NCBI RefSeq assembly: GCF_030852425.1
Contig: NZ_NSDM01000018.1
Location: 78,577-142,576, forward strand
Direction of reading: 5' to 3'
Source: Saccharothrix longispora
GTDB lineage: Bacteria; Actinomycetota; Actinomycetes; Mycobacteriales; Pseudonocardiaceae
Length of the DNA: 64,000 nucleotides
Each line of letters begins with the position of its first letter. The stretch's first letter is position 1. The position numbers and the translations under genes were made by a program. The notes beneath the pieces were generated by a model, which did no database searches, had not been told where the DNA came from, and worked only from the letters and a program-made list of their open reading frames with translations. Shown piece by piece: positions 37,301 through 44,865 of the stretch.

Positions 37301-37479
37301 ACACCGCCGGGTTCCCGGTCCACTGTGGCGGAAGGCACCCACGCCGGCGGTTCCGGCACCGCGTCGACAGCCGCCACCGCCGGTTGACCGGTGGCCGTCA
37401 GCAGGGCCGGAAGCAGCAGTGCGGCCACGGCCGCGGTGAATGTGCGCAGCACGGAGCCACGCAGCGAACTGCGTCTCAT
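34387..37479 (-). CDS. RHS/YD-repeat protein with signal peptide and short hydrophobic tail
   Basis: This is a 1030-residue exported protein. ATG 37479 follows an AGGGGGGA site. The signal peptide is at about 1-37 (TAAVAALLLPALLTATG). An N-terminal DUF6531-like part (about 95-260: GVDLVSGELRVVAHDLTV, YSSTLGGWMLG) is followed by a long array of YD/RHS repeats (about 270-880, repeats of the type YDAAGNLT, YDALGRLTG). The RHS core end is at about 900-985 (DNGARTGYSRDPEGLLLG, GGYRLQGGVYALGERFYNPT, FTAPDPTGQEMNPYAYAQGD). The repeats form a shell that encloses a C-terminal toxin in known members. Here only about 45 residues follow the core (NACDVSAFGTAVGW ... GVAFTALWVC), hydrophobic with a Cys near each end. 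A small membrane protein gene follows. Confidence 0.93.
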   Translation of the reverse strand: MRRSSLRGSVLRTFTAAVAALLLPALLTATGQPAVAAVDAVPEPPAWVPSATVDREPGGVEEPDRPWTAPRAAPGGEQRAAATTPECPGTTSELVDWHRVSDSLKVGVDLVSGELRVVAHDLTVRGTGLDLSVDHVYEGSTYSSTLGGWMLGTGPDIGLATEFQDESGHLELWGANGCSWDFPKRADGGYDRAPGLPASLRKLPGGKYVVTFDRTGETWLFTASGWLVSQADRNGNSITFRYTTRGGLASITDTQGRVTSFTNTPTGLLGADMIQWITDPSGAKFGDFTYGRTAPNSLPHLTGFTDRGGNRIEIGYLPDTSGTISTITDARGGVHRIEHDGARVSTITKPGPDGPLTTTYVDEGWVGSPVTVTDANGHTSRYEFDDQDRPVSVTDALGHRRSTTWTANSDVASTTNALDHQVSYSYDTLNNPTGSSQPTGATSAVGYTSSAHPHLPTLVTDPSGNNLSREYDDAGNLLKVRSDALDVDVATFGYNDPNGTVSYRVDGKGEYTDFTYDTAGNLTEVAPPAPAGATSYTYDSLSRITSVTDGNGVRLDYGYDALDRVTSVKHGATVLQANNYDANGNLTKTQTPTATRTFTYDPRNALVEARKGAETITYQRDAVGNLLALTTPSGTAHYTYDAADRLVELDDAFGGTTTFAYDAADRRTATTFPGGATQTNTYDSSGRLTALRVTSATASELINATWRYSRADGTDTDKVQVRTRAGGTTTYRYDALGRLTGANSGTYTYDDAGNLLSGEGHTYQVDAADRFTRVDGSAVGFDAAGNLTSSASPAGTFTYSPANQLIRGTTSGQTTLSLSYDTADQTQPAAITETPPGGSATTHVFTRTALGVSETVDNGARTGYSRDPEGLLLGLRTPAGARYGAVTDHQGSVLGLVDTNGNLAASYVYSPYGAAVTTNGGAIADANPFRWLGGYRLQGGVYALGERFYNPTYARFTAPDPTGQEMNPYAYAQGDPVNLSDPTGTAPNACDVSAFGTAVGWTAAGFLIPGYNVLFTGAAVGVAFTALWVC

Positions 37480-38061
37480 GATGGGTCTGTCCCCCCTGGT
37501 ACAGCGCCCTCCTGGCCGAGCACCCCCAGGTGCTCGCGGGCGTCACGTCCGAGCATACGAACGACACGGACGGGTCCACCACCGTGCGGAACCGCGCTCG
37601 ACAGCTTCACCCCCACGGCCCAGTCCACCGCCGGCGGAGCGGATCGCCGTGACCTGGCCGGCTCCGGCGTTCGGGCGTGGGGCGCGACAACGGTGGGGTC
37701 TCCCGCCGGCGGGACAGCCCGCAGGACGACCGCGCCGCACCTGATCACCGAAGCGCGTGGCGTGTCCCCGGCGGTGACGTCGACCGGTGCCGACCACGAC
37801 GCAGTCCCGGCCGGTCGTACGCCGACCACGGCACGTACCGGGAGCAGGGCCGAGCGAGGCACCACCCACGAAGCGTTCCTCCTCCCGCGCGGAGGACCGG
37901 TACGGCTCAGGGAGACGCGACGCGCACCCGGGACCATCCCCGCTCGCGCTCGGATGTGGCGCACACGCGGTCCGGGCCGGGGACGTCGTCGACCCGCACG
38001 TGCGTCTTGTCCGCACACCCGCCGCATTCCCGCAGGCTCGTCACGCCGGCCCACGGCCTGT
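37480..38061. other. Gap, promoter region of the RHS gene
   Basis: No convincing gene between the methyltransferase stop and the RHS start (both on the minus strand). Open frames on the plus strand are shadows without start sites. Confidence 0.4.
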
Positions 38062-38820
38062 TCAGGCTCGGGTCTCCAGTCGCGCGAGCAGGGCGAAGGA
38101 GTTCGGCAGTCGTCCCCGCCACGCCGCGGCGTCGACGCCGTCGGGCCGCCAGAACGGCTCGGGGTGCTCCGACAGGTGGAGGATCTCCAGGCCCGCGGAG
38201 AGCACGGCCGTGACGACCTCGGCGAGGGTGGCCTGCCGCTCCACCGCCCCGTTGGCCGGGAACGTGTCGTTGACGTGGTCGCGGTCGAAGTAGCCGCGAT
38301 CGGGTCGGACGCGGGGCTCGTCCTCGTCCCACGTCCAGAGCGGGACCATCGGGTGGGCCTCGTAGACGAACAGGTGCCCCGACGGCCTGAGCAGCCGTGC
38401 GACGTCACCCGCCCACGCCGTGAGGTCCGGCAGCCAGATCAGCGCGCCCTTGCCCGTGTAGACCAGGTCGGCGCACCCGTCGCGCAGGGGAGCCCCGGGC
38501 AGTTCGGCGACCACGTACCGGCAGTCCACCCCGAGTTCCCGGGCACGACGCCGCGCGGCCGCCGCCGCGACCTCGCTGAAGTCGACACCCACCACGGACC
38601 GCGCCCCCGCGCCCACCAGGGCCACGTCGTCCAGGCCGTGCCCGCTCTGCAGGTGCACCACCGCGGGCGACGAGGCCAGCACGGGCCCGAGCAGGTCGAG
38701 TTCCAGCGGGACCAGCGAGGACCGGTTCCGCGCCTGCGCCAGCAGGTCGTCGTACTCGCGGACGTGCTTCTCCGAGGCCGACTCCCAGGCACGCTTGTTC
38801 CGCGACGTCTCGGGGTTCAC
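38062..38820 (-). CDS. Class I SAM-dependent methyltransferase
   Basis: This is a 252-residue protein. The start is taken as GTG 38820 (NPETSRNKRAWESASEKHV), which fits the family better than a start further upstream. SAM-binding motif I region VVHLQSGHGLDDVALVGAGA is followed by VVGVDFSEVAAAAARRRA (acidic residue after the second strand) and motif IV DLVYTGKGALIWLPDL. The C-terminal part contains LRPSGHLFVYEAHPMVPLW. Close relatives methylate small molecules, but the substrate is unknown. The last 40 residues match the usual family end (HPEPFWRPDG). It lies at the left border of the regulator block and could belong to the biosynthetic cluster, although it is divergently oriented. Confidence 0.88.
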   Translation of the reverse strand: MNPETSRNKRAWESASEKHVREYDDLLAQARNRSSLVPLELDLLGPVLASSPAVVHLQSGHGLDDVALVGAGARSVVGVDFSEVAAAAARRRARELGVDCRYVVAELPGAPLRDGCADLVYTGKGALIWLPDLTAWAGDVARLLRPSGHLFVYEAHPMVPLWTWDEDEPRVRPDRGYFDRDHVNDTFPANGAVERQATLAEVVTAVLSAGLEILHLSEHPEPFWRPDGVDAAAWRGRLPNSFALLARLETRA

Positions 38821-39462
38821 ACCCGCCACCGTGCCCGTGCCCGCGCGCTCCTGTCCACCGGATATCGCCTGCGGCAACCCGGGCGGACGAGCCCCGCCCG
38901 TGCCGGACGGGACCGGTGGACCGGCACACGGGTGGACCCGCTTGGCCGACGGCAGACGCGTCATCCTCCTGCGCGCCGTCCAGCGCGTGCCGGTCCACGC
39001 GGACATGCGGTTCGTCCAGGGGAGGTCCGCTCGTGGTGGTGCGGCAGCAGGCGGTGGGTAGGCCGAACCTGCAAACCCGACAACGCAGGTCGGAAGCCGG
39101 GACCGTCGTCCGGCGCCGCGGTCGGTGGTGATCGGTGTGTCGAACCGGTGTCCCCGGAATGAAATGTCGAACTTCCCATTCGGCCGGCAAGGAGGAGCGA
39201 TCCGGTCGTGGTGCTCCGTCTCGTGTGCCCGGCTTGTCCTTCCGCGAATTGCGCATGGCGGCGGCGAAATCTCCGCTATGCGCGGAAGGGGCGTCGTGAC
39301 CTCGGTCGCGGCTCGCTGACCTGCGCCGGGATTGCCCGAAGAGGCATCAGGTCGCCTTTACACATCGTGCCCGGATGGCTACGATAGGTTATCGACGGAA
39401 TTCGTTCAGCTATTGCGATATCTCTCGGGACATCGTTCGCACAGTGGTCGGAGGTCGTCGAG
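38821..39462. promoter_or_regulatory. Divergent intergenic region upstream of the LAL operon
   Basis: This 640-base region separates the methyltransferase (minus) and the first LAL gene (plus). The part from about 39340 to 39440 is clearly AT-richer than its surroundings (for example TATTGCGATATCTCTC) and probably holds the LAL operon promoter. A GGAGG at 39450-39454 is the ribosome binding site of the GTG start at 39463. No reliable gene is seen within. Confidence 0.5.
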
Positions 39463-42210
39463 GTGTCTGCACCGCGAACGCTCGATCGCGCGGCAGGTCG
39501 TGGTGGGCCACTGCTGGGCCGTGAGCGCGAGCGCGCCTCGGCTCGCGGCCGCGTCGAAGCCGTCGAGGTCGGCCTGCGGCAATTGCTGATGATCCGCGGG
39601 GACGAGGGGGTCGGGAAGTCCCGGCTGCTCGACGAGGTGCTGGACGCCGCGGTCGTTCCTGCGAAGACCACGGTTCTCCGCACCCGCTGCGAGCCGGAGC
39701 TCCGCAACGTCTCCTACGGTGTGGCGCGCGACCTCCTCGGCTGTCCCGGCGGACTGCCCGGGCACCCCGATGCCTTCGCCGTCATGCACCACCTGTACCG
39801 GCTCGCGGTCGACCTGATGGCGTCCGGGCCGCTGATCCTCGCCGTCGACGACCTCCACTGGGCCGACGAGGACTCGCTGGACTGGCTCGGCTACCTGCTC
39901 CGGCGCTCCCGGCATCGGCCGCTGTGCCTCGCGCTGACCGCGCGCACACCGCTCACCCGCCCGATCACGCTGCTGCGCGGCGCTTTCCTCGGCACCGGCA
40001 CGACCACCATCGATCTCGGGCCGTTGCCCGCCGACGCCGTGGACCGGCTCGTCACCGAAGCCCTGGGCGACTCCGTGGACGAGGGCGTGCTGACCGAGGT
40101 CCGCCGGCTGAGCGGGGGGAACTCGCTGCTGCTGACGCGCCTGCTCGCGCGGCTCGCGGACGGTTCGGCCCCCGCGATCGGTGGCGAGGTGGTCATCACC
40201 TCGGTCGTCGACTGGCTGCTGGCGCAGCCCCCGCAGGTGGCGCGCGTCGCCCGCGCCATCGCGGTGCTGGGGACCGGCGATCCCGACCTCGTCGCCGCAC
40301 TGTCGGGTGTGCCCGCCCGCGCCGTGTCCGCCGCCGCGGACCTCCTGCGCTCCGCCGGCCTGCTCGCACCCGACGGCGACGGGTTCGAGCACGACGTGGT
40401 GCGCGAGGCGGTGCTGACCGGCCCGCCCGCATCGCGTGTCGTCCACATGCGCGCCCGGGCGGCCCGCCTGCTCAACGACGCCGGCCGACCGGCCGAGGTG
40501 GTCGCGTCGCACCTGCTCCGCCTGCCGGCGCCCGACAAGCCGTGGATGCGCGCCGTCTTGCGCGCGGCGGCTGACGACACCGCCCGGCGAGGGGCGCCCC
40601 GCGCGGCGGCGCGGTTCCTGCAGCCGCTGGTCGATGCCACGCCCGGCGATGCCGCCCTGCGTGCCGGGCTGGCCGGTCTGCTGGCGCACGACGACCCGTC
40701 CTCGGCGCTGCGCCACCTCGACCGCGCGCTCGCCGACGCGCCCGATCCGAGGCTGCGCGCGCGCATCGCCGTGCAGCACGGGGAAACCGCGCTGGCCCTC
40801 CAGCGCTCGCCCGACGCCGTGCGAGTCCTGGAACCCGCGCTCGACGCGCTGGTGGCGGCGGCCGGGCCGACCCCGTCGGCGGAGGACGGCGAACTGCTCC
40901 ACCACGTCCGCGCTTCGTTGTTCATGTCCGCGGTCGACGAGAAGTCGACGCTGCGCCGAGCCCTCGACCGGGTGCTCCGGCTTGGCGAGCCCGCCGGCGA
41001 CACCCCCGCCGAACGACAACTGCTGGCCGTCCTGGCAGTGTCCGACGCGATCGCCGGGCACCCCGTCGAGCAGGCCGTCCGCCGAGCCGAGCGGGCGCTG
41101 CTGCTGGACGAGGCGGCCTGCGGCGGCTGGACGGCGCTGGCGTCGGCGTTCGTGCTCGACCTCGCGGACGACACCGCCGCGGCCGTGACGGCGGTCGACC
41201 GCCTCGTCACGCGCAGCCGCGTGGAGGGCGCGCTCTGGGCGCACTGGGTTGCCCTGGGCACCCGCGCGACCCTGTTGTGCGGCGCGGGCAACTTCACGTC
41301 GGCCGGTGTGGACGCCAGGCTCGCCCTGGAGCCGTCGCGCCACCGCGCCTGGCGGTCCCACCCCGTCCAGCCGGTCGTCACCCTCGCCCACGTCCTCGTG
41401 CGGGAAGGCGACGCGTGTCGCGCGGCCGACCTGCTGGCGGCGGTCGAGCACCCGCGCTTGGACGACCTGCTGTTCGACGGCCACTTGTTCCGCATGGCGC
41501 GCGCCTCGGTCCGCGCCGAACTGGGCGACGCGGAAGGCGCCCTGGCGGACCTGTCGTGGTGCGGTCGCAGCCTCGCCGGAGCCGGGGTGGCCAACCCCGT
41601 GTTCGCGCCGTGGTGGGCCGAGGCCGCTCTCCTGCTCGCCGACCAGGGCCGCACGGCCGAAGCGGAGGCCCACGTCGAGCACGGTGAGCGGTTGGCCGCG
41701 AACTGGGACGTGCCGCGGGCGCGAGGGCTCGTCCTGCTGACCCGGGCCGCGGTCGACAAGGGCTCCACGGCCGTCGAGTCGATGACCGAGGCGGTGCGGG
41801 TCCTGGAGACGTCGAGCGCCCGGTACGACCTCCAGCGCGCGGAGCACCGCCTGGGCAGCGCGCTGCTGCGCCGCGGCGACACCCGTGAAGCGCGCGAGCA
41901 CCTGCGGCGCGCGGCGGAGCTCGCCACGCTGTGCGGCGCGCCGGTCGCAGCCGCCCGGGCCCGGGCGCTGCTCCTCAAGGCGGGTGGCCGGATGCGGAAC
42001 CCCACGGGCGACCGCGCCGACATCCTCACGGACAGCGAGCGGCGGGTGGCGCGGTTGGCCGTGGGCGGGGCGACCAACCGCGAGATCGCCGAGGCGCTGT
42101 TCGTCACCGCCCGCACCGTGGAGGTCCACCTCACCAGCGCGTATCGCAAGCTGGGCATAACCGGCAGGGCGGAGCTGGCGACCGTGTTCGCCGGCGGGGA
42201 GGGCGACTGA
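39463..42210 (+). CDS. LAL-family LuxR regulator 1 (intact P-loop)
   Basis: This is a 915-residue transcriptional activator of the large ATP-binding LuxR (LAL) type. The N-terminal AAA-like region has Walker A IRGDEGVGKSRLLDE (about 44-58) and Walker B LILAVDDLHWADEDSLDWLG. A long TPR-like middle follows (about 400-840). The C-terminal LuxR HTH is at about 855-905 (LTDSERRVARLAVGGATNRE, TARTVEVHLTSAYRKLGI). GTG 39463 has a GGAGG eight bases upstream. It is the first of three LAL genes with 3-base spacing, all the same way. LAL proteins activate neighbouring polyketide clusters (nystatin and amphotericin RI-RIII are the best known), so this is likely a pathway activator for the PKS to the right. 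Confidence 0.93.
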   Translation: MSAPRTLDRAAGRGGPLLGRERERASARGRVEAVEVGLRQLLMIRGDEGVGKSRLLDEVLDAAVVPAKTTVLRTRCEPELRNVSYGVARDLLGCPGGLPGHPDAFAVMHHLYRLAVDLMASGPLILAVDDLHWADEDSLDWLGYLLRRSRHRPLCLALTARTPLTRPITLLRGAFLGTGTTTIDLGPLPADAVDRLVTEALGDSVDEGVLTEVRRLSGGNSLLLTRLLARLADGSAPAIGGEVVITSVVDWLLAQPPQVARVARAIAVLGTGDPDLVAALSGVPARAVSAAADLLRSAGLLAPDGDGFEHDVVREAVLTGPPASRVVHMRARAARLLNDAGRPAEVVASHLLRLPAPDKPWMRAVLRAAADDTARRGAPRAAARFLQPLVDATPGDAALRAGLAGLLAHDDPSSALRHLDRALADAPDPRLRARIAVQHGETALALQRSPDAVRVLEPALDALVAAAGPTPSAEDGELLHHVRASLFMSAVDEKSTLRRALDRVLRLGEPAGDTPAERQLLAVLAVSDAIAGHPVEQAVRRAERALLLDEAACGGWTALASAFVLDLADDTAAAVTAVDRLVTRSRVEGALWAHWVALGTRATLLCGAGNFTSAGVDARLALEPSRHRAWRSHPVQPVVTLAHVLVREGDACRAADLLAAVEHPRLDDLLFDGHLFRMARASVRAELGDAEGALADLSWCGRSLAGAGVANPVFAPWWAEAALLLADQGRTAEAEAHVEHGERLAANWDVPRARGLVLLTRAAVDKGSTAVESMTEAVRVLETSSARYDLQRAEHRLGSALLRRGDTREAREHLRRAAELATLCGAPVAAARARALLLKAGGRMRNPTGDRADILTDSERRVARLAVGGATNREIAEALFVTARTVEVHLTSAYRKLGITGRAELATVFAGGEGD

Positions 42211-42213
42211 CCG

Positions 42214-44862
42214 GTGTCCGCGACGCACCCGGAGCAGCACCCCGTGACACCACTGGTGGAGCGGGACGCGGAAACCTCGCTCCTCGACCGCGTCGTCGGC
42301 GACCTGGCCGCGGGCCGGTCGGCGGCCGTCGCCGTGATCGGTCCGCCGGCGATCGGCCACAGCGCGCTTCTCGCCCACGCGGCCCGCGTCGCAGCCGGGC
42401 ACGGCGTGCGCACCGTCGTGGCCCGCGCCCGGCGGTGGGAGACCGACGTCGAGTGGGGCGTGGTCGACCAGTGGCGCGCGTCCCTGGCCCCGGACGGGTC
42501 CGGGTGGCCGCCCTTGGACCGCGTGCGGCCCGAGCAGCGGGCCGCCGCGTCGTCCGAGGTGTGCTCCGCGCTGCTCGCCACCGCCAGGCGCGCTCCGCTG
42601 CTGCTGCTCGTCGACGACGTCCACCGGGCCGACCAGGCCTCCACCCACCTGCTCGGGATGCTGCTGCGCCGGCTGCGGCAGGCCCCCGTCGCCGTGGTGT
42701 GCACCGGTCGCTGCGCCCCGAGGGCCGGCGAGTGCACCCCGCTGCGTCCCCGGCCGCTCACCGCCGCGGGCGGGCGCCGCGTGAGCCGCGACCGTCTCGG
42801 GCTACCTGGCGCGGACGACCGGTTCGACACCGTCGCCGAGGCGTCGCTCGGCCTGCCCGGGGTCCTCGTGCCTGCCCTCGACGGGCTGCGCGACGCAGGG
42901 ACGCGCGTCGACGTGCGCGCGGCCGAGGCCGCCGTGCTGCGCCGCCGTGCCGCCGTCGTCGACCGCACGCTCGCCGGCCTGCCCGCCGGTCTCCTCGATG
43001 TGGTCCGCGTCCTCGCCGTCGCCGGGGACGCCGTCCCGCTACCCGCGGCGCGGGGTGCCGCCGCCGTGCTCGACCACCTCCGCGCCAACGGCCTGACCGC
43101 CACCGGTCCTGCCGCGGACGACCGTCCCCGGCTCGCGCCGCACGTCGCCGAGCAGGTGCTCGCCGGCACGGACCCGGCGGTGCGCCGCGAACTGCACGCC
43201 TGGATCGCCGAGGCCGCCCACCGCGTCGCCGCGCCCGATGACGTGGTGGCCCGTATCCTGCTCGGCGCCGCGCCGCTCGGTGCGCCGTGGGCGGCTGACG
43301 TGCTGCGCCGCGTCGGCCGGCGCAGGCTGCGCGAGGGGCACGACAGGGAGGCCGCCGCGCTGCTGGCGCGCGCCGCCGGCGAACCGGTTGATCCCGCCGA
43401 CCGCGCGGCGCTGGTGGTCGACCTGGCGTGCGCCGAGAGCCGCGACCGGCCGGTCGTGTCCAGACGTGCACTGATCACCGCGGCGTCCGAGGGCCAGCAC
43501 CGGCAGTCGGCCGTCGACCTGCTCCTCGTCGTGGGCGACGGGGACGCGGTGTGCCGGGCGCTGCCGCTCGACCAGGCGGAGGACCGGCCGGGCGACGCCG
43601 GGTTGGGCACGCTGCGCCGGATCGCCTCCCTGATAGCCGGCCATGACGTGGACGACCGGGTCGACGCCCGCACGGCCGCGGCGGACCCGGTGCTCGCGGG
43701 CGCCGAAGCTTGGCGGCTCGCCCTCGCCGGCCGCGACCTCCACCGCGCCCGGGGGTTGGCGTTGCTGGCCGTCGCGGAGCAGCCGCTCCTCTCGCCCCGG
43801 CTGGCCGGTGCCGCCACGCTCGTGCTCACCGACGACCTCACCGAGGCCCGCGCCGCGTTGACCGACATGCTGACCGACGCCCTGCGCGTCGGCCGTCGCG
43901 GCAGCGCCGCCTCCATCGCCCACCACCTGGCCCACGCCGCGCGCCGGGCCGGGTACCTGGACGAGGCCGCGCGGCACCTCGACCACGCCCTGGAGCTGCT
44001 CCCGCTGCCGGCGTGGCCCGCGCGCACACGGGCCATGCTGATCGCCTCCGGCACGCTGCTGGAGGTCGAACGCGGCGACCCGGACGCCGCCCGCCGCCAC
44101 CTCGCCCTCGCGGACCCCGCATCCGGACCGGGCCGTGGACGCCTCCTGCACGCCCGCGCCGCCGTCAGCCTCGCGTCGGGCGACCCGGTCTCGGCGCTGC
44201 ACGACCTGCTCGACTGCGGGCGCCGGCTCGCCGGGCGGGGGCGCGGCAACCCGGCGCTGGTGGACTGGCGCCCTCTCGCGGCCGAGGCGCTGGTCCGGTT
44301 GGACCGCGCCGACGAGGCCCGGACCCTGCTCGCGGAGGAGAGCCGGGCGGCCGCCGCGTGGGGCACGGCCAGCAGCGTCGGCGCCGCCAGGCTCGCCGCG
44401 GCGCGCTGGGGCCACGAGCCCTTCGCGCCGCGGGCGCTGGTCGAGGCCGAGCACGTGCTGCGCCGGTCGCCCGCCCGTCTGCTGCACGTCCAGGCCCAGG
44501 TGGAGCTCTCGGCGGCCGAGTTGCGGCTCGGCCGGACCCGGGAAGCGGCGCGGCTGGCCGACGCCGCCGCGCGCACGGCCCGTGCCTGCGGCGCGGTGCC
44601 CGTGCGCCTGCACGCCGAGGCGCTGAGCGCGGCGGCGCGCGCCGGCGCCGGCGTCCCGCACGACCGCACCCGTCGCTTGTCCGAGCTGTCGCCCGCACAG
44701 GCGAAGGCCGCGGAACTCGCCGCGCGGGGGATGACCAACCCCGAGATCGCGGGTGTGCTGGGCGTGAGCCGCCGCACGGTCGAGCTGCACCTGACCACCG
44801 CCTACCGCAAGCTCGGTGTGGCGGGCCGGGGCGAGCTGCTCGCCCTGATCGGTGGGCGGTGA
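42214..44862 (+). CDS. LAL-family LuxR regulator 2 (Walker A lysine replaced by His)
   Basis: This is an 882-residue LAL protein whose GTG 42214 starts three bases after the previous stop. The P-loop reads VIGPPAIGHSALLAHA (about 42-57): the invariant Lys of GxxGxGK[S/T] is His. Walker B reads LLLLVDDVHRADQAS. ATP binding is therefore doubtful. The C-terminal LuxR HTH (LSPAQAKAAELAARGMTNPE, SRRTVELHLTTAYRKLGV) is well kept, so DNA binding should be intact. It may act through oligomerisation with its intact neighbour or independently of ATP. The middle region is TPR-like. Confidence 0.92.
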   Translation: MSATHPEQHPVTPLVERDAETSLLDRVVGDLAAGRSAAVAVIGPPAIGHSALLAHAARVAAGHGVRTVVARARRWETDVEWGVVDQWRASLAPDGSGWPPLDRVRPEQRAAASSEVCSALLATARRAPLLLLVDDVHRADQASTHLLGMLLRRLRQAPVAVVCTGRCAPRAGECTPLRPRPLTAAGGRRVSRDRLGLPGADDRFDTVAEASLGLPGVLVPALDGLRDAGTRVDVRAAEAAVLRRRAAVVDRTLAGLPAGLLDVVRVLAVAGDAVPLPAARGAAAVLDHLRANGLTATGPAADDRPRLAPHVAEQVLAGTDPAVRRELHAWIAEAAHRVAAPDDVVARILLGAAPLGAPWAADVLRRVGRRRLREGHDREAAALLARAAGEPVDPADRAALVVDLACAESRDRPVVSRRALITAASEGQHRQSAVDLLLVVGDGDAVCRALPLDQAEDRPGDAGLGTLRRIASLIAGHDVDDRVDARTAAADPVLAGAEAWRLALAGRDLHRARGLALLAVAEQPLLSPRLAGAATLVLTDDLTEARAALTDMLTDALRVGRRGSAASIAHHLAHAARRAGYLDEAARHLDHALELLPLPAWPARTRAMLIASGTLLEVERGDPDAARRHLALADPASGPGRGRLLHARAAVSLASGDPVSALHDLLDCGRRLAGRGRGNPALVDWRPLAAEALVRLDRADEARTLLAEESRAAAAWGTASSVGAARLAAARWGHEPFAPRALVEAEHVLRRSPARLLHVQAQVELSAAELRLGRTREAARLADAAARTARACGAVPVRLHAEALSAAARAGAGVPHDRTRRLSELSPAQAKAAELAARGMTNPEIAGVLGVSRRTVELHLTTAYRKLGVAGRGELLALIGGR

Positions 44863-44865
44863 CAC

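Noticed and set aside
33919..39162. 1747-codon plus-strand open frame opposite the RHS and methyltransferase genes
   Set aside because: The Gly/Val/Arg-rich translation mirrors the YD repeats on the minus strand. No start site or family.
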